11,145 nt of DNA from an uncultured Fidelibacterota bacterium. Its GTDB lineage: Bacteria > Marinisomatota > Marinisomatia > SCGC-AAA003-L08 > GCA-002707645. A program made the translations under genes and the position numbers. A model generated the notes under the pieces. It was not told the origin of the DNA. It made no database searches and was given only the letters and a program-made list of their open reading frames with translations. Positions within the stretch are counted from its first letter, which is position 1, and each line of letters opens with the position of its first letter. Shown here in pieces: positions 1 to 7,923 of this stretch. The stretch spans positions 1-11,145 of the forward strand of contig CAJWAW010000022.1 of assembly GCA_913020255.1 (NCBI GenBank), read 5' to 3'.

Positions 1-150
1 TCTTTTTAATCCATCTGAATAACTATCTCCAAATCCTAAAACTTTGATAATTTTGTTTTGTTCTAAATCATATTCAGCAATTAAAACGATAATTTTGGTT
101 GTACCTATATCAATTACTGTTATTATTTCATTTTTATATTTATCGCTCAT
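1..150 (-). CDS. ftsA: Cell division protein FtsA, N-terminal fragment (cut by window edge)
   Basis: The first 50 codons are present, starting at an ATG read leftwards from position 150; the gene runs off the left edge. FtsA is an actin-like ATPase that anchors FtsZ polymers to the inner face of the cytoplasmic membrane and recruits later division proteins. The fragment carries the actin-fold phosphate-1 motif (VIDIGTTK, residues 11-18) followed by a hydrophobic strand and the family-typical G-x-G-x-S-x-S-x-GLKR stretch near residues 40-50. Nucleotide-binding residues further on and the C-terminal membrane helix are outside the window. The start lies 5 bases after the ftsQ stop, the only non-overlapping junction here. 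A weak AAAGAAA at 159-165 inside the end of ftsQ could serve as ribosome binding site. ftsZ would be expected next, to the left. Confidence 0.93.
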   Translation of the reverse strand, partial: MSDKYKNEIITVIDIGTTKIIVLIAEYDLEQNKIIKVLGFGDSYSDGLKR

Positions 151-155
151 ATTAT

Positions 156-947
156 TTATTTCTTTAAAATTATTTGATTATTAAAAGATAAATTGATTTC
201 ACTTAAATCAGAAATTTGTACAATATTTAGAGTATCAAAAAAAGTTTGATTATTAATAATCTTTTCTAGCCTAGCAAATTGATTGTCTAAATTTTTATGT
301 TCAAAAGTAATTTTTGTTTTTTCTAAATTGATATTGATTTCATGTTCTAGAATTGATAAAGATTTAATATTGTTAGAAAAATGGATATTATTAAACCAAT
401 TCAATATGTCTAAAGCATTTAATAAATAGCTATTATTCAATTTGTTATTATTAATGTTAGAAAATAAATCTTTTAATTGATGAGAATTGTTGATGTCTTT
501 ATATATTTCATAAACTGAAAAATCTAATTCAATTCTATGAATATCATCATTCAAAAAATTAGTACTCAATATTTGACCTTGACTATCCATTGCAAAATCA
601 CCAATCTGATTATTGATTATATACACAGGCTTTTTCTCATTAATATTTACAATTATTTTATCTGGTAATGAGTAAGAAAACGAAATATTCTTTACAATAT
701 CATAATTTTTAATTTGATCAATTTTAGATAAACAAAAATCTATTTCATCTTGATTGTAGAACTCAACACTATCAATATCATAATTGATTAATTCAAAAAA
801 TAAATCTGTTGTAATATGATTATTTCCCTCTAAAATAATTTTATTAAATTTTATTAAATTTTTATTGCTAACATAAAAAATAACAACTGTTGAAATTAAT
901 AGAATAAAACAAATAGATATTGTTAAACTAATGGAGTTTTGATTCAT
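156..947 (-). CDS. ftsQ: Cell division protein FtsQ/DivIB
   Basis: This 263-residue single-pass membrane protein is the divisome scaffold that, in studied bacteria, binds FtsB/FtsL and links early to late division proteins. There is a short cytoplasmic tail, one hydrophobic helix at about residues 8-26, then a POTRA-like domain at about 34-108 (KIILEGNNHI near its start, SLPDKIIVNINEKKP near its end, a recognisable FtsQ signature). The periplasmic beta domain after residue 110 is poorly conserved and rich in Asn, Ile, Leu and Lys; I identify it by position and length only. Length is close to the usual 250-290. The ATG overlaps the murB stop (ATGA) and has the strongest Shine-Dalgarno of the window (AAAGGAG). 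Position between murB and ftsA supports the call, since sequence similarity alone is weak for this family. Confidence 0.88.
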   Translation of the reverse strand: MNQNSISLTISICFILLISTVVIFYVSNKNLIKFNKIILEGNNHITTDLFFELINYDIDSVEFYNQDEIDFCLSKIDQIKNYDIVKNISFSYSLPDKIIVNINEKKPVYIINNQIGDFAMDSQGQILSTNFLNDDIHRIELDFSVYEIYKDINNSHQLKDLFSNINNNKLNNSYLLNALDILNWFNNIHFSNNIKSLSILEHEININLEKTKITFEHKNLDNQFARLEKIINNQTFFDTLNIVQISDLSEINLSFNNQIILKK

Positions 948-1879
948 GCTACTCCTTTTAATTCAGAGCTATTAAAACCCATCAGCTTCACTTCTAATTC
1001 TAGATTAATTTTAAATTTACTTAAGACTTCCTTTTTAATGATTTTAATTAATTGTAAAATATTATCTGAAGAAGCGTTTCCGTGATTAATAATAAAATTA
1101 GCATGTTTCTTGGAAATTTCTGCATCTCCAATTTTCATTCCCTTTAAATTGGCTTGATCAATTAAATATCCTGCTGCAGTTTTAGTATTAGGGTTTTTAA
1201 AAATACTGCCAGCTGATCTAAATTGTAAAGGTTGATTTGATCTTCTAGATTGAGATGCTTTTTCTTTTTGAATTTTAATCTCATCTAAATCTCCAATTTT
1301 AAACTTAAAATTAGCTTCTACAACAATCTCATCTCTAGGAATAGATGAGTATCTATAAGAAAAATCTATATCTTCTTTATAATATATTTTTTCTTTTCCA
1401 TCTAGTGATATACTTCTAATATTAACTAAATAATTTGAAATTTCACTTCCATAAGCTCCGGCATTCATTATTAATGCACCCCCTAAAGTTCCTGGCACTC
1501 CAATTAAGCTTTCTAAACCTTTAACAGAATTTTTAGTTAAAGTTCTTACAATATGACCTAACATCACGCCTGTGCCTATTTTTGCCTCTAAAGAATCATT
1601 GAATTCAAAGTTTTTAAATGATTTTCTTAGACAAATTACTACTCCATCAAAACCATTATCACTAACTAATAAATTAGAACCCGAACCCATAAAGAATGTC
1701 TTAATATTATTTTCAGAACAATACTTTAAAACAACTTTTAAATCACTTATATCACATGGGTAAATAAATAAAGCTGCTGCTCCCCCAACTCCAAAAGTAG
1801 TATGTTTTTTAAGTGGCTCATCTATTAAAACTTTTGATTTTAATAAATTGCAAATTTCATTTTTAGTAATATCTAACAT
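944..1879 (-). CDS. murB: UDP-N-acetylenolpyruvoylglucosamine reductase MurB
   Basis: This cytoplasmic FAD enzyme uses NADPH to reduce UDP-GlcNAc-enolpyruvate to UDP-MurNAc, the second committed step of peptidoglycan synthesis. The FAD-binding domain shows HTTFGVGG (26-33), GSGSNLLV (65-72) and GVPGTLGGALIMNAGAYG (127-144). The substrate domain shows YR (175-176, with the conserved catalytic Arg), SAGSIFKNP (222-230, with Ser225 as the likely proton donor) and an LELEV stretch (293-297) that should hold the catalytic Glu. At 311 residues, and with SAGS followed directly by a short linker, it resembles the shorter type II enzymes rather than the longer E. coli type I form. The start overlaps the murC stop by one base (TAATG), with GAGG ten bases upstream (1890-1893). 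The stop overlaps ftsQ by four bases. The murB position inside the dcw operon differs from E. coli. Confidence 0.96.
   Translation of the reverse strand: MLDITKNEICNLLKSKVLIDEPLKKHTTFGVGGAAALFIYPCDISDLKVVLKYCSENNIKTFFMGSGSNLLVSDNGFDGVVICLRKSFKNFEFNDSLEAKIGTGVMLGHIVRTLTKNSVKGLESLIGVPGTLGGALIMNAGAYGSEISNYLVNIRSISLDGKEKIYYKEDIDFSYRYSSIPRDEIVVEANFKFKIGDLDEIKIQKEKASQSRRSNQPLQFRSAGSIFKNPNTKTAAGYLIDQANLKGMKIGDAEISKKHANFIINHGNASSDNILQLIKIIKKEVLSKFKINLELEVKLMGFNSSELKGVA
952..958 (-). promoter_or_regulatory. Strong Shine-Dalgarno site for ftsQ
   Basis: The minus strand reads AAAGGAG, then four bases (TAGC), then the ftsQ ATG. The site lies inside the last codons of murB. Most other starts in the window have only weak A-rich or no recognisable purine motif, so this site stands out and supports the chosen ftsQ start. 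It may let ftsQ be translated partly independently of murB. Confidence 0.7.
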
Positions 1880-3255
1880 TATGATAAAGCCTCAAAAATT
1901 ATATTATTTTGTTTATAGATATCGCCAGCTCCCATAGTGATTATAATATCTCCATCTTCATGTATATCTTGAATCATTGTAGGTATAAGAGATAAATCCT
2001 TATTTAATAAAATATTATCATAACCCAACTTCAGCATTTCATTGTATATAAGTTCACTGTTCACATTCTTAATAGGCTTTTCTCTAGAAGGATAAATATC
2101 AAGTAATATAGATACATCACTCAATGATAATGCTTTAGCAAAATCCTGATAAAAATTATATGTTCTTGAATATAAATGTGGTTGAAAAATAGTTATAATT
2201 CTATTTTTAAAAGATTTTTTTATTGCTGATATGGACGCTTCTACCTCCGTAGGATGATGCGCATAATCATCAATTAAAATTGTTCCATTTTTTAATTCAT
2301 GTTTTACTTCTAACCTTCTTTTGACACCATTATATTTTTGTAATCCAATTTTTATCTTATCAATATTAATATTTAATTCTAAAGCAATTGTAATGGCTGC
2401 TAAGCTATTTTGAATATTATGTTTGCCTGGAACTCTTAAGTTAATATTGGAAAGAAATTCATTATTTTTAAAAAGCTTAAATGATGAATTAAAACCTGAA
2501 AATTCGATATTTTTAGCTCTAATACTTGCATCAGATGTAGTACCATATGTTCTATAAGGACGTTTCAATTTGCTAATAATATCTTTAACATTATTATCAT
2601 CAATACAAATACCCGTAATACCATTTAATTGAGAAGAATTAGCAAAGCTAATAAATGCATCTTTTATATCATCAAGATTTTCATAACAATCTGTATGCTC
2701 TAAATCTAAATTATTAATTATACTCATAGAAGGTTGTAAAGATAAAAAAGAACGATCAAATTCATCTGCTTCAACAACTATAACATCTCCAGCTCCTGAT
2801 AAAGTATTAGAACCAAAATTATTTACTATTCCACCAATAATTACTGTTGGTTTTAAATCTGCTTCAACTAATATAGAACTTAACATAGAACAGCTAGTAG
2901 TTTTTCCATGAGTTCCAGATATAGCAACACTAATTTCTTTTAATTTTAATAACTCTGCTAGCATCTCAGCTCTTTTAATTACAGGTATATTTTTGTTTTT
3001 AGATTCTAAAATTTCAATATTATCTATTTTAACTGCCGAAGAATAAACAACTATATCTGGATTGTTAATATTTTTCACTGAATGGCCAATATTTATTTCG
3101 ATACCTAAATTTGATAAATAATCTGTTCTATCTGATTTAATTAAATCAGAACCTGATATTTGAAATCCTTGAAAATGCAAAAACTCTGCAATTCCACTCA
3201 TACCAATACCACCAACTCCAATAAAATGAATAATTTTATTATTTTCTTTTATCAT
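1879..3255 (-). CDS. murC: UDP-N-acetylmuramate--L-alanine ligase MurC
   Basis: This ATP-dependent cytoplasmic ligase adds the first stem-peptide residue, L-Ala, to UDP-MurNAc. Domain 1 (UDP binding) opens with the Rossmann-like FIGVGGIGMSGIAE (11-24). The central ATPase domain has the P-loop GTHGKTT (114-120) and EADEFDRSF (162-170), with the metal-binding Glu and the following acidic pair. The C-terminal domain has GVKRRLE (310-316), DDYAHHP (329-335) and FQPH (357-360), all diagnostic of MurC among Mur ligases. At 458 residues it is full length. The ATG overlaps the murG stop by four bases (ATGA), and its own stop overlaps the murB start by one (TAATG). No clear Shine-Dalgarno precedes it, so translation probably depends on coupling to murG. 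No oddity seen. Confidence 0.98.
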   Translation of the reverse strand: MIKENNKIIHFIGVGGIGMSGIAEFLHFQGFQISGSDLIKSDRTDYLSNLGIEINIGHSVKNINNPDIVVYSSAVKIDNIEILESKNKNIPVIKRAEMLAELLKLKEISVAISGTHGKTTSCSMLSSILVEADLKPTVIIGGIVNNFGSNTLSGAGDVIVVEADEFDRSFLSLQPSMSIINNLDLEHTDCYENLDDIKDAFISFANSSQLNGITGICIDDNNVKDIISKLKRPYRTYGTTSDASIRAKNIEFSGFNSSFKLFKNNEFLSNINLRVPGKHNIQNSLAAITIALELNINIDKIKIGLQKYNGVKRRLEVKHELKNGTILIDDYAHHPTEVEASISAIKKSFKNRIITIFQPHLYSRTYNFYQDFAKALSLSDVSILLDIYPSREKPIKNVNSELIYNEMLKLGYDNILLNKDLSLIPTMIQDIHEDGDIIITMGAGDIYKQNNIIFEALS

Positions 3256-4358
3256 ATTTTTAATAATCTAGTTACTTGGTCTATAATTTTTTCTTTTGCA
3301 TCTTTTATAATCAAATTACTTGCATTCAAGCCCATTAATTGTAATTTCTCTTTGTTTTTAAATAACTTTAAAATTGAATCTTCAATTATATTGCCTGTTA
3401 ATTTTTTTTCTTCTATCATTAATGCTGCATTATTATCTTTAAAAAATTTTGCATTATGAAATTGATGGTTTGCTGCTGAAGATGACAATGGAACTAATAT
3501 CATTGCTTTTTCCATAAATGAAATTTCATTAACAGCTACAGCTCCAGCTCTAGATATAATAATATCAGCAGCACAATAAGCATGATCTATATTATCAAAA
3601 AAATCTTTTATTAAAATATTTTTATGATTCACTATTTTTTTATATCTAGATAAGTTTTTATAACCACACTGCCAAATAAGCTGGATATCGTTTTTAATGT
3701 AAAATTCATAATTTTTTTTAAAATATTGATTAAAGGCTTCTGAGCCTTGGCTACCACCAACAACAAAAATTGTTTTTTTATTAGATGATAATCCAAGTTT
3801 TATGCATGCATCTGATTTGTTGATTTTTATCAAATTATTTCGAATAGGCATACCAGTTAAAACTATATTGCCTTTTAAATGCTTTTTTGCCTCTAAAGTT
3901 GTAATGCAAACTGAATCAACTTTATTAGATAATTTTCTTGTTGTTAAGCCAGGATAAGAATTCTGTTCATGAATTAATGTTTTAATATTCATTCTAATAG
4001 AAGCAAGTAAAGGCAATCCAGATGCATAGCCTCCAGTACCAATAACAACCATTGGATTTAATTTTCTCAAAATTCTTTTTGTAATTAAATATGAGATTAA
4101 AAAACGGATAGGGAATAATAAATTATTAATAATATTTTTAAAAGATAACGTCCTTTGTATACCCCTAATATTTAATAAATAATATTCATTATTCATTTTC
4201 TGTAAAATTTTAGATTCTATACCATATTGTGAACCTATATATTTTATACTATATCCTTGATTATGCAATGCATCACCAATTGCTAAAGCTGGAAATAAAT
4301 GACCTCCACTTCCACCTCCGGCAATTAATATTGTATTATTTATTTTATGATCTATCAT
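3252..4358 (-). CDS. murG: Lipid II synthase MurG (GlcNAc transferase)
   Basis: This peripheral inner-membrane GT-B glycosyltransferase transfers GlcNAc from UDP-GlcNAc to lipid I, giving lipid II. The N-terminal domain has the glycine loop GGGSGGH (14-20, including the conserved His), GTGGYASG (107-114) and HEQNSYPG (130-137). The C-terminal donor domain has GGSQGS (201-206), SRAGAVAVNE (269-278, whose final Glu corresponds to the ribose-binding Glu of E. coli MurG) and HQFHNA (298-303), matching the family's Q-x-x-NA motif. At 368 residues it is slightly longer than the E. coli enzyme (355). The start is fixed by the glycine loop 14 residues later, with no other Met between, so the 14-base overlap with ftsW is real. 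The stop overlaps murC by four bases. No Shine-Dalgarno is visible. Confidence 0.97.
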   Translation of the reverse strand: MIDHKINNTILIAGGGSGGHLFPALAIGDALHNQGYSIKYIGSQYGIESKILQKMNNEYYLLNIRGIQRTLSFKNIINNLLFPIRFLISYLITKRILRKLNPMVVIGTGGYASGLPLLASIRMNIKTLIHEQNSYPGLTTRKLSNKVDSVCITTLEAKKHLKGNIVLTGMPIRNNLIKINKSDACIKLGLSSNKKTIFVVGGSQGSEAFNQYFKKNYEFYIKNDIQLIWQCGYKNLSRYKKIVNHKNILIKDFFDNIDHAYCAADIIISRAGAVAVNEISFMEKAMILVPLSSSAANHQFHNAKFFKDNNAALMIEEKKLTGNIIEDSILKLFKNKEKLQLMGLNASNLIIKDAKEKIIDQVTRLLKI

Positions 4359-5463
4359 AATAATATTTTGGATTAATGTTAGAATAACTACTTTTAGAAA
4401 TACTTATCAATAAACCTATAGACATTAAACTAAAAATTGTTTGGGAACCTCCATAACTTATAAAAGGAATAGGGAGACCTGTGGTTGGCAAAAGACCAAC
4501 TACATATGCTGAATTAATAATAAGATATAAAAAAATATTTATAGTTAAACCTAGACTTAAAAACATAGAGAATCTATCTGAGCAATTTTTAGATATAGAT
4601 AAACCTTGAAATAATAAAATGATAAATAATAAAAAAATAATTATAATTCCTAAGAACCCAAGTTCTTCACCTATAATAGCTAAAATAAAATCGGTTTGTC
4701 CTTCAGGAATAAAACCATTATACTTAAATGAACTGTCCCCTATACCTTTACCTATAATTCCACCATTTGCTAATGCTAAAACTGAATTAGAAGACTGGCC
4801 ATTCACTTCACCAACACCAACCCAAGATAATAATCTTTTCAACTGATAAGGAAATCGGTACAATAAAAATAAAAATGCTGTTATGGTCAATCCCAAAAAT
4901 GATAAAATATTTTGTCTATTTAAGCCTGCTATATATAACAAAGAAAAGAAAATAACAGATATCAGAATAGTTGTACTTAAATCAGGCTGATATGCTATAA
5001 GGCCAATAGAAATAGCTACATAAGGCAATAAATGCTTTAATAGAGTTTCTGTATTATTAATCTGTTGATGATATTTATCAATAAAAGAGGCAGTAAAAAT
5101 AATAATTCCTAACTTTGCAGCATCGGATGTGGTTAGTAATGTAAAACTACCAATTCTAAGCCATCTATCAATTGATTTTTCTCCAATATTCATTATAATT
5201 GGAATTAACATTATAACCCATGATAAAAATAAAATAATTTTTGAATATTGATTGAGTTTTTTGTAATTAAAAAATTGCAATATTATTAAATATGAAAAAC
5301 CAATAAAAAGCCACATAAAATGTTTAGACAAAAAATACGTATCTGATTTATTAAATTTATAATAAGCAAAAGAACTACTGGCACTGTACATTAAAAACGT
5401 ACCAAATAACACTATCGCTATTACTGTAAAAAATAAAATAGTATGATTATTAATTTTTTTCAT
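4345..5463 (-). CDS. ftsW: SEDS peptidoglycan glycosyltransferase FtsW
   Basis: FtsW polymerises lipid II glycan chains at the septum in partnership with FtsI. The 372-residue protein is almost entirely hydrophobic, with about ten segments starting near residue 9 and ending near 356, as expected for SEDS proteins. Family motifs are YSASS (26-30), DRWLRIG (99-105), QPDLSTT (159-165), NGGIIGKGIG (233-242), PEGQTDFILAIIGEELG (253-269, holding the catalytic Asp258) and GLPIPFISYGGS (329-340). The segment that usually reads Q-P-S/A-E ahead of a conserved Lys reads TTSD here (111-114). FtsW rather than RodA is chosen from the operon position between murD and murG. Start and stop both overlap neighbours by exactly 14 bases; the next Met is residue 25, inside the first helix, so the start is well fixed. 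Confidence 0.96.
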   Translation of the reverse strand: MKKINNHTILFFTVIAIVLFGTFLMYSASSSFAYYKFNKSDTYFLSKHFMWLFIGFSYLIILQFFNYKKLNQYSKIILFLSWVIMLIPIIMNIGEKSIDRWLRIGSFTLLTTSDAAKLGIIIFTASFIDKYHQQINNTETLLKHLLPYVAISIGLIAYQPDLSTTILISVIFFSLLYIAGLNRQNILSFLGLTITAFLFLLYRFPYQLKRLLSWVGVGEVNGQSSNSVLALANGGIIGKGIGDSSFKYNGFIPEGQTDFILAIIGEELGFLGIIIIFLLFIILLFQGLSISKNCSDRFSMFLSLGLTINIFLYLIINSAYVVGLLPTTGLPIPFISYGGSQTIFSLMSIGLLISISKSSYSNINPKYYYDRS

Positions 5464-6766
5464 AATAATTAAAAACTATTTCTTTAAAATAATTTCCTCT
5501 TTCTTCATAATTTTTAAATTGATCAAAACTTGCACAAGCAGGTGATAACAAAATATTATTACTACTATTTGAAAGTTGTATAGACTTATATACAGCTTGA
5601 TCAAATTTTTGATATGAATAAACATCGAAATAACTAGCTAATTGTTGATTAATAAACTCTCTAGATTCACCATATAAAACAATTTTTTGAATTTTATTTT
5701 TATATGTTTTTAAGACACTAAAATCTGATTTGTTTTTATCAATTCCACCTAATATCAATATAATATTTGATTCAATAGCATCAATTGCAGCACAAGTAGC
5801 ATGTAAATTTGTCGCTTTAGAATCATTGTAAATTCTAGACTCTATTTTAGAATATACTTCTTCTAATCGATGAGGTAAAGAATCAAATATATTTATACTA
5901 TCAATAATTGATTCATTTTCTAAGCCACATAATGTGCATGCTATAAATGCAGATAAAATATTTTCATAATTGTGTTTACCTTTTAAGGGTGACTGAAATA
6001 TGTCTAATTCAATTTTTTCTCCTTTTAAAAAGAAAGAATTATCTGATACCTTGAATTTTACTTCTTTTGCTTGAGATTTTTGATGAATAGCAGATATTTG
6101 ATTTTCATTTATAATCGCATAACAACTACTATCTTGATTCATAGTTATCTTTAATTTTGCATTCAAATAATTATTAAAATTTTTATGATAATCTATATGA
6201 TCAGGAGAAATGTTTAATATGATTGATATGTTAGGTTTAAAATATTTAATGTCATCTAATTGAAAACTGCTAACTTCTAGTACATGGAATAGATTATCAT
6301 CATTGTTACTATGGATTTCTGTTAAAACATTAGTAGAAAAAGGAACCCCTATATTACCGCCTAAAAATGAGACAAACCCATTGTCTTTTAAAATTGAATT
6401 AATTAATTCAACTGTGGTTGTCTTTCCATTTGTTCCAGTTAATGCAATAATAAATCCATTTGTAAACCAACTAGCAAATTCTATTTCACTTACTATGGGG
6501 ATAGATACTTTGTTAATTTTTTGTATTATTTTTGAATCATTCTTAATTCCTGGGCTTTTAATAACTAAATCAGAATCTAAAATTCTATCAGAATGTTTAC
6601 CAAACTCACATTCTACTCCATCAATTTTAATATCAGATAAATTGTTAATATCACTAACAAAAACATCTGCCCCTAAATTATTAGCAAGCTGCGCTGCTGC
6701 TAAGCCACTTCTAGCTGCTCCTAAAATGCCAATCTTTTTATTATGTATAGGTAAAAAATTATTCAT
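5450..6766 (-). CDS. murD: UDP-N-acetylmuramoyl-L-alanine--D-glutamate ligase MurD
   Basis: This cytoplasmic Mur ligase adds D-Glu to UDP-MurNAc-L-Ala. I place the start at the ATG at 6766, giving 438 residues, the same length as E. coli MurD. The frame stays open upstream to a TTG at 6823, but that would add 19 residues encoded wholly inside mraY. The chosen start makes a TAATG overlap like murC/murB and puts the N-terminal GILGAARSG at residues 13-21, as in homologues. Further motifs: P-loop GTNGKTT (111-117), LEVSSFQL (163-170), SPDHIDYH (187-194), the probable carbamylated Lys in NAKLKI (202-207), HNYENILSA (265-273), NDSKATN (314-320) and SPACASFDQF (408-417), diagnostic for MurD. The stop overlaps ftsW by 14 bases. 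No Shine-Dalgarno is visible, suggesting translation coupled to mraY. Confidence 0.96.
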   Translation of the reverse strand: MNNFLPIHNKKIGILGAARSGLAAAQLANNLGADVFVSDINNLSDIKIDGVECEFGKHSDRILDSDLVIKSPGIKNDSKIIQKINKVSIPIVSEIEFASWFTNGFIIALTGTNGKTTTVELINSILKDNGFVSFLGGNIGVPFSTNVLTEIHSNNDDNLFHVLEVSSFQLDDIKYFKPNISIILNISPDHIDYHKNFNNYLNAKLKITMNQDSSCYAIINENQISAIHQKSQAKEVKFKVSDNSFFLKGEKIELDIFQSPLKGKHNYENILSAFIACTLCGLENESIIDSINIFDSLPHRLEEVYSKIESRIYNDSKATNLHATCAAIDAIESNIILILGGIDKNKSDFSVLKTYKNKIQKIVLYGESREFINQQLASYFDVYSYQKFDQAVYKSIQLSNSSNNILLSPACASFDQFKNYEERGNYFKEIVFNYYEKN

Positions 6767-7923
6767 TATTGTAATTTGAATGTGGTAAGTGAAAATAATG
6801 CTAAAAGAATACCGATAATCCAAAATCTGATTACGATTTTAGATTCCTTTAAACCTTGTACTTCAAAATGGTGGTGAATAGGAGCCATTAAAAAAAATCT
6901 TTTTCCTTCACCATACTTATTTTTAGTATATCTAAAATAAACAACTTGAATAATTACGGATAAGGATTCAAGAACAAATAAACCACCAATAATTATTAAT
7001 AAAATTTCTTTTCTTAATAAAACTGCTAAAGTCCCTAAAACTGTACCAAGTGCTAAGCTACCTGTATCCCCCATAAAAACACTTGCTGGATTTGAATTAT
7101 ACCATAAAAAACCTAAACAAGCTCCGATTGCAGCAAATGAAAATACCAAGAGCTCATCTGAACCTTTGAGAAATAATATATTTAAATAATCACTAAAATC
7201 TACACGTCCTGATGCATACGCTATTATCCCCATTGCTAATATTGAAATAGCAGATAATCCTGTTGCCAAGCCATCTAATCCATCAGTTAAATTAACCGCA
7301 TTAGAAGTAGCAGTAATTACTACAATAACCAAAATAACATAAAGCCACTGAGGTAATTCTAAGAACCCATTTATAGTATTATCTGATTTAGAATTTGAAG
7401 CCATAAATGGTATAGATATACTAGTATCAGATATATCTTGAATATAATCATTATTATGGTCTATAAATATTTTAGGCGTTTCCACATAATTTAAAATCAT
7501 AAAAGCAACAAAAATTCCTGTTAAAACTTGTGCAATTAACTTATATCGTGCGATTAAGCCTTTTGATAGCTTTTTAACTATCTTTAAATAATCATCTATA
7601 AAGCCAATAAAACCCATAAATAAAGTTGAAATAATAATAATCCATGAATATACATTATCAAGCCTACTCCAAAGGATAGAGGGAAGGATAATTGATAAAA
7701 TCATAATTATCCCTCCCATTGTTGGAGTACCTTCTTTGAGGTAGTGAGTATGAGGCCCATTTTTTCTAATCATTTCACCTATTTGGTGAATTTGGAGTGT
7801 GCGGATGATTTTGGGCCCCAGGAGGAAGCTTATTAACAATGCCGTAATTGCAGCACCTGCTGCTCTAAAAGTGACATATTGTAAAATATTTATATCAAAA
7901 TATGTATGAATTAAGTATATCAT
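6766..7923 (-). CDS. mraY: Phospho-MurNAc-pentapeptide transferase MraY
   Basis: This polytopic inner-membrane enzyme transfers phospho-MurNAc-pentapeptide from UDP to undecaprenyl phosphate, making lipid I. The 385-residue sequence has the standard landmarks: GTPTMGG (65-71), FIDDYLK (108-114, catalytic Asp pair 110-111), NLTDGLDGLA (211-220), MGDTGS (284-289, Asp286) and APIHHHFE (347-354) with the triple-His loop. It is about 25 residues longer than E. coli MraY. Most of the extra length lies in a polar loop at about residues 149-190, between two hydrophobic segments and so probably periplasmic; a loop of this kind also occurs in some other phyla. The N-terminal wording FRAAGAAITALL is one I associate with FCB-group MraY. 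ATG overlaps the murF stop by four bases; the stop overlaps the murD start by one. Confidence 0.98.
   Translation of the reverse strand: MIYLIHTYFDINILQYVTFRAAGAAITALLISFLLGPKIIRTLQIHQIGEMIRKNGPHTHYLKEGTPTMGGIIMILSIILPSILWSRLDNVYSWIIIISTLFMGFIGFIDDYLKIVKKLSKGLIARYKLIAQVLTGIFVAFMILNYVETPKIFIDHNNDYIQDISDTSISIPFMASNSKSDNTINGFLELPQWLYVILVIVVITATSNAVNLTDGLDGLATGLSAISILAMGIIAYASGRVDFSDYLNILFLKGSDELLVFSFAAIGACLGFLWYNSNPASVFMGDTGSLALGTVLGTLAVLLRKEILLIIIGGLFVLESLSVIIQVVYFRYTKNKYGEGKRFFLMAPIHHHFEVQGLKESKIVIRFWIIGILLALFSLTTFKLQ

Noticed and set aside
838..864. Short AT-only direct repeat (two copies of ATTAAATTTT)
   Set aside because: It falls in the low-complexity segment of ftsQ encoding the residues after the membrane helix (Lys, Asn, Ile, Leu). 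Such repeats are expected by chance at this base composition, and there is no array or mobile-element context.
1572..1763. Plus-strand open frame of 63 codons opposite murB
   Set aside because: It lies wholly inside the well-supported murB gene, has no family motifs and no supporting start context. The same holds for the other plus-strand frames at 3160-3459, 4619-4846, 6303-6779, 8881-9096, 10338-10529 and 10786-11070, each opposite a Mur, Fts or MraY gene.
6767..6823. N-terminal extension of MurD from a TTG codon
   Set aside because: The residues are encoded inside the mraY C-terminus, start at a rare TTG, and precede an ATG that gives the canonical MurD length and a TAATG junction.
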